A stretch of 17,496 nt of DNA, taken from the NCBI GenBank assembly GCA_002450985.1, contig DKBA01000266.1, forward strand, positions 1-17,496, given 5' to 3'. The notes beneath the pieces are model-generated. The model had not been told where the DNA came from. It worked only from the letters and a program-made list of their open reading frames with translations, and did not search any database. Position numbers and translations under genes: made by a program. Below are positions 15,501-17,496 of this stretch, one piece after another. Each line of letters starts with the position of its first letter. The stretch's first letter is position 1. This DNA comes from Acidimicrobiia bacterium UBA6912 (GTDB taxonomy: Bacteria > Actinomycetota > Acidimicrobiia > Spongiisociales > UBA5794).

Positions 15501-16488
15501 CTTCTGCGGAGCCCGGCTCGGGCACGCCGGCCCGGCCGACGACCTCGATGTCGATCGTCTCGCCGGGGCGGAGGATCCCGCCGTCTTCGCTCCTGGTGTC
15601 GAGGAGACCCTCGGGAGTCACGGCACGATATGCCGCATCGGCCGGGATCCAGCCGAGGACGTCGAGCGCGAGGTGGGTCGCGCCGCTCTGGTTGCGAACC
15701 GAGATCGCGCCGTCCGCACCGGGGGTGACGACGGCGAGGTTGCTTCGGGTGCGGCCCGGCTCGGTGACGAGTTGGAAGGTGGCGGGGCGATCCGTCCCGG
15801 CCGGCCACAGCGTGATGCCAGACCACCCGGTGGAACTCGTCGACGTGACGTTGAGCACCACGGCGGCAAGACCTTCCTCCGGCAGGCCGGCCACACCGAG
15901 CAACGGCACGTCGACCTGTTCGGCGGCAGCCAGCCGGCCGGGTGCCCCGGGTCCGCCGGTGTCGAAGATGCGCTCGGGACCAGAGGCGACGTACTCGCCA
16001 CTCTCAGGGAACCAACCGAGCACGTCGACGTCGATGTCGACGTGCCCCCGGGTGTGGGCGATGGAGACCATTCCGCCGTCGCCGGGGGGAACGACGACGG
16101 TGGTTGCCCAGTCGCGCGTCCCGTCGACCGAGATCAGCGGGACCGCGGGGCGGGCCGCGCCCGACGGCCACACCGTCACGGACGATCGCCGCGTCGCAGC
16201 TCCTATCGCCAGGTTCAAGATGACGGCGCCGACGCCCGCGTCGGGGATTCCGGCCGTGCCGCCGACCTGGAACTCCGTTCCTTCAGCTTCCAATGCCTCG
16301 AGATGGGCGAGTCGCGCCGGTGTCACCGGGAGGTATCCCCCGGATCCGCCGGACACGACTTCACCAAGTGCGGACTCTTCTGAAGGGGCCGGCGCTCTCG
16401 TGGTCCCCACGTTCTCGGACGCGGCTGCAGGAAATGCCGCCGCAAGGAGCGAAAGGGCCGCCAACCACACACCCACTGACCGACGCAT
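12556..16488 (-). CDS. Large secreted mosaic protein with tandem GWF domains, Ig-like domain and parallel beta-helix
   Basis: The 1310-residue product begins with a signal peptide (MRRSVGVWLAALSLLAAAFP, cleavage probably after AAA near 23). Domains in order: three tandem ~115-residue units (51-160, 166-281, 287-407) ending in GW[FI]; an acidic Thr/Asp-rich linker (~413-500); a small beta domain (~505-545); a central part of unknown type (~550-765) rich in alternating hydrophobic strands and Trp; a putative-Ig (He_PIG-like) domain (~820-915, GLTFDEATGVLSGTPTRSGV); an SLRQA-like entry segment (GAGQLRQAVAEVCDGGTVHL, 931-950); and a right-handed beta-helix (~968-1300) with ten GG[AG][IV] turns. 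No LPXTG, transmembrane tail or autotransporter barrel is present. The ATG follows an AGAGGGG ribosome binding site. An extracellular adhesive or surface role is inference; nothing enzymatic is identifiable. Confidence 0.9.
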   Translation of the reverse strand: MRRSVGVWLAALSLLAAAFPAAASENVGTTRAPAPSEESALGEVVSGGSGGYLPVTPARLAHLEALEAEGTEFQVGGTAGIPDAGVGAVILNLAIGAATRRSSVTVWPSGAARPAVPLISVDGTRDWATTVVVPPGDGGMVSIAHTRGHVDIDVDVLGWFPESGEYVASGPERIFDTGGPGAPGRLAAAEQVDVPLLGVAGLPEEGLAAVVLNVTSTSSTGWSGITLWPAGTDRPATFQLVTEPGRTRSNLAVVTPGADGAISVRNQSGATHLALDVLGWIPADAAYRAVTPEGLLDTRSEDGGILRPGETIDIEVVGRAGVPEPGSAEGSPYAVALNLTTYKTGRPTSLTVYPAGDEQPDLVSLTTDGRQRASAGFAAVRLGEDGMVSIANLESATHLVVEVVGWFATPAVGGELTVPEDTVIPDETVVESVDEDGTIVLAPEAEPVDTGDSVVLGITDDTPEGYLGTVTDVITDPDGTQHVATAQATLEDIFPSGDIVVDTEAEEFPPGGLVATDLGDGRLSVTGTVTSPEGVTTTVTLEGKGDADACEVSGITAYLTPFFDFELRVKWKWFIPKSLTALATVGAQAGIALENVSVQCGWEFDLFQKVKTFTIGPVPVVLVFDGNIGVDVDAGLAGLSLGASASAGVTVGVYENNFPYYLGWADFQHTPFDEALLQARDLTLYAMLDLWLHIEVRIYGLIGPRVSVGPFLETFLTTNPAKPWWALDLGFAAKLSLEIDLWIKEWNFGFWEGEIPVAKWVDVLFPGSVPPCSLYGPGIGDGYEGVCRTPAPATRPNGAVRSFAERFRLISSGEPLAQLEIVPITVPKGFVGDVYPAQQLEMTGMFSDTAEWRVVWGEIPGLTFDEATGVLSGTPTRSGVFELAVEAWYGPVPEGATTPPYGPFPPPQIVLTVAVDGECEIAVTDPADDGGAGQLRQAVAEVCDGGTVHLPAGMRVELTEGELVVPEGKAITIDGDYNGEISAVIDGNGLGSVLAVERSATLTLLDVDVTGGDALAGGGVWVGPSAVLELRGHATISYNTAVDGGGVYLAADGGGLNPATLAMYDDTWISRNESSSWGAGVYSFFGTVTLRDASAIALNTSADNGGGIFSQDGAITLDGSSSISHNTAAGSGGAIATQGATVMTFSDDAVLQGNDATGYFGGAIYAGGPPIVEGETAVITLTGNASMNDNNAALNGGAISLYGSLTINGTSSGTFNSAGADGGAVFVWDGDVTLGDDAYLYGNETTESGGGIAIIWAGETVTVTLNGASWISGNTAAIQGGGIYRPAGTVTLNDDSWVSGNFPDDIFPPL
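12637..13440 (-). repeat. Beta-helix coding repeats (GG[AG][IV] turns)
   Basis: Ten GG[AG][IV]-type or close turns occur at residues 1017, 1044, 1078, 1105, 1132, 1161, 1196, 1222, 1249 and 1280. The spacings are 27, 34, 27, 27, 29, 35, 26, 27 and 31, so the basic coil is 27 residues. Each turn is preceded by Asn-rich strands such as ISYNTAVD, ISHNTAAG and ISGNTAAI. The GGAI and Asn features recall chlamydial Pmp repeats and other beta-helix surface proteins. Confidence 0.8.
15268..16338 (-). repeat. Three tandem ~115-residue extracellular domains
   Basis: Residues 51-160, 166-281 and 287-407 share one pattern: Y-x-x-[VS]-x-P-x-x-[LI], a V/G-x-A-G-[VIL]-P turn, A-V-x-L-N-[LV], [TV]-[VL]-[WY]-P-[AS]-G, a V/S-x-[SI]-x-N segment, and a closing H-[LV]-x-[VL]-[DE]-V-[VL]-G-W-[FI]. 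The LDTR motif is intact in unit 3 (LLDTRSEDG), partly in unit 2 (IFDTGGPG), and lost in unit 1. Such domains recur in secreted actinobacterial proteins, often without a named function. Confidence 0.8.
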
Positions 16489-16621
16489 GACGCGTCCCCT
16501 CTCTCGTCAGGTGGTGGCCCGCTCCAGTGTCCAGGATCGCGCGCAGCGGGGGGAGCGGCGTTCGGCCCTATGGTGGCCCTGTTCTGCGGGGCATTTCGGC
16601 GACCGCATGATGGCTGCGGCG

Positions 16622-16627
16622 TATCAT
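16622..16627 (+). promoter_or_regulatory. Probable -10 element of the metallo-hydrolase gene, leaderless arrangement
   Basis: TATCAT (five of six matches to TATAAT) is followed by CGTCCG and the ATG at 16634. No Shine-Dalgarno sequence is present. The 145-nt divergent gap (16489-16633) between this gene and the secreted-protein gene shows nothing else I can support. Confidence 0.5.
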
Positions 16628-16633
16628 CGTCCG

Positions 16634-17188
16634 ATGGCGCAGCTCGACATCCTCTTCACCGGCTACGTGGGGGAGCGGGTCGCCGGCACGGTCTCACTGG
16701 TGCGCACCGGGAACCTCGTCGTCGTGGTCGATCCGGGAATGGTGCCCGAGAGGAGTGCGATCCTCGACCCGCTGGCGGCGCTCGCCGTCTCGCCCGACGC
16801 CGTGACCGATGTGGTGCTGTCCCACCACCACCCCGACCACACCATGCACATCGCCCTCTTCCCCAACGTCCGGGTGCACGATCACTGGGCGGTGTACGAG
16901 CGCGACGTGTGGACGTCGCGACCAGCCGAGGGCGTCCACCTCGCCCCCGATGTCTGGCTGCTGGAGACGCCCGGGCACACCCCGCAGGACATCACCACGA
17001 TGGTCGCCACCGACGACGGGGTCGCCGCGTTGACCCACCTGTGGTGGCACGAGCGGGCCGAGTCGGACCCGCGTGCGTGGGACCTCGGCGAGCTCCACGC
17101 CCACCGCGCCCGCATCCTCGAGCTCGCCGACCGCATCGTGCCCGGCCACGGGAGACCCTTCGCCGTTGGTCCCGACACGCTGCGGTGA
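16634..17188 (+). CDS. Metallo-beta-lactamase-fold hydrolase (MBLAC1-like)
   Basis: The 184-residue cytoplasmic protein has the MBL signature LSHHHPDHT (62-70): His64, His66, Asp68 and His69 are metal ligands. His115 in LETPGHTPQD and His172 in VPGHGRPF complete most of a two-metal site. The position where family members usually have a bridging Asp reads VAALTHLWW (130-138), with His135 and no Asp. The short length and the order GTVSLVRTG...VVDPGM...LSHHHPDH match small MBLAC1-like proteins; the substrate cannot be inferred. Its ATG lies 6 nt after a -10-like box. The stop overlaps the next gene, so the two are probably co-transcribed. Confidence 0.88.
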   Translation: MAQLDILFTGYVGERVAGTVSLVRTGNLVVVVDPGMVPERSAILDPLAALAVSPDAVTDVVLSHHHPDHTMHIALFPNVRVHDHWAVYERDVWTSRPAEGVHLAPDVWLLETPGHTPQDITTMVATDDGVAALTHLWWHERAESDPRAWDLGELHAHRARILELADRIVPGHGRPFAVGPDTLR

Positions 17189-17496
17189 TGGACGCCGAGG
17201 AAGGCCCTGCACCGCGGGCCGTGGTGCTCACCGGCGGCCGCAGCACCCGGATGGGCGCCGACAAGGCGACGCTCGTGCTCGGTGGGATGCGTATGGTCGA
17301 CCGGGTGACGGCGGCATGCCGGGAGGCCGGTCTCGAGGTGGCGATCGCCGGTACGGCGCCGCCCGGGCTCGAGAGGATGACGCTGCCAGATCCCCCCGGC
17401 ATGGCCGGCCCTGCCGCGGGGCTGGCGGCGGGGATGCGGGCGTCTCCCGGCGCCGACATCCTCCTGCTGGCCACCGACCAGCCGTACGTGCGGCCC
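17188..17496 (+). CDS. mobA: Molybdenum cofactor guanylyltransferase (MobA-like), 5' part, cut by the window edge
   Basis: The first 103 codons show the nucleotidyltransferase N-terminus AVVLTGGRSTRMGADKATLV, the LxGGxSxRMGxDK signature that binds GTP in MobA. This is followed by GMAGPAAGLAAGMRAS and the metal-binding strand ILLLATDQPYV. MobA joins GMP to molybdopterin to make the guanine dinucleotide cofactor. Related NTP transferases such as MocA/CTP-type enzymes share this start, so the exact substrate is likely but not proven. The ATG at 17188 makes a TGATG overlap with the hydrolase stop; a GTG at 17185 (GTGA overlap) is the alternative. The C-terminal part is outside the window. Confidence 0.82.
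   Translation, partial: MDAEEGPAPRAVVLTGGRSTRMGADKATLVLGGMRMVDRVTAACREAGLEVAIAGTAPPGLERMTLPDPPGMAGPAAGLAAGMRASPGADILLLATDQPYVRP

Noticed and set aside
16420..16488. Twin-arginine signal on the secreted protein
   Set aside because: The start MRRSVGVWLAAL has two arginines but lacks the S/T-R-R-x-F-L-K pattern; an ordinary Sec signal peptide fits better.

Overview
The window is high-GC, gene-dense bacterial DNA. Short or overlapping gene junctions, GTG starts, a long-form PurC, the PurC-PurS-PurQ-PurL order, a group II truncated haemoglobin and a secreted protein with tandem '...PxRLLDTR...GWF' domains all suggest an actinobacterium, most likely an Acidimicrobiia-like lineage. That assignment is inferred from gene content; no rRNA gene or taxonomic marker search is available.

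Layout. (1) 1-376 has no supportable gene. It holds two diverged copies of a palindromic intergenic repeat and a perfect inverted repeat next to the first gene's stop codon. (2) 377-2082 (minus strand) is a compact four-gene operon: ArsR-type repressor, AHSA1/SRPBCC protein, VOC protein, group II truncated haemoglobin. Its promoter is legible: a perfect TTGACA -35, a 17-bp spacer and a TAGCTT -10, with CAACC-N4-GGTTG operators over the -35 and over the expected transcription start. (3) 2224-6204 (plus strand) is purC-purS-purQ-purL, each junction a 4-nt stop/start overlap. (4) 6216-9168 (minus strand) is glnD and a conserved hypothetical gene. (5) 9211-12508 (plus strand) is a zinc-finger rhomboid protease, then purF and purM. 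A strong symmetrical hairpin follows purM. (6) 12556-16488 (minus strand) encodes one very large secreted mosaic protein. (7) 16634-17496 (plus strand) holds a small metallo-beta-lactamase-fold hydrolase and the first 103 codons of a mobA-like gene cut by the window edge.

How the genes work together. PurF (step 1), PurS/PurQ/PurL (FGAM synthase), PurM (AIR synthase) and PurC (SAICAR synthase) supply much of de novo IMP synthesis. PurD, PurN/T, PurE/K, PurB and PurH are not in the window. GlnD, the PII uridylyltransferase, sits between the two purine blocks and senses glutamine, which PurF and PurQ consume; the link may be only positional. The ArsR operon diverges from purC, so repressor binding could affect both sides.

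No clearly new defence, mobile or biosynthetic system is visible. The points most worth a second look are the ArsR double-operator promoter and its globin cargo with Leu at the usual CD1 aromatic position, a set of genes with a TAnnnT-like box 6-8 nt before the start codon and no ribosome binding site (probable leaderless transcripts), the two-copy palindromic repeat, and the 1310-residue secreted protein whose central ~200 residues I cannot assign.
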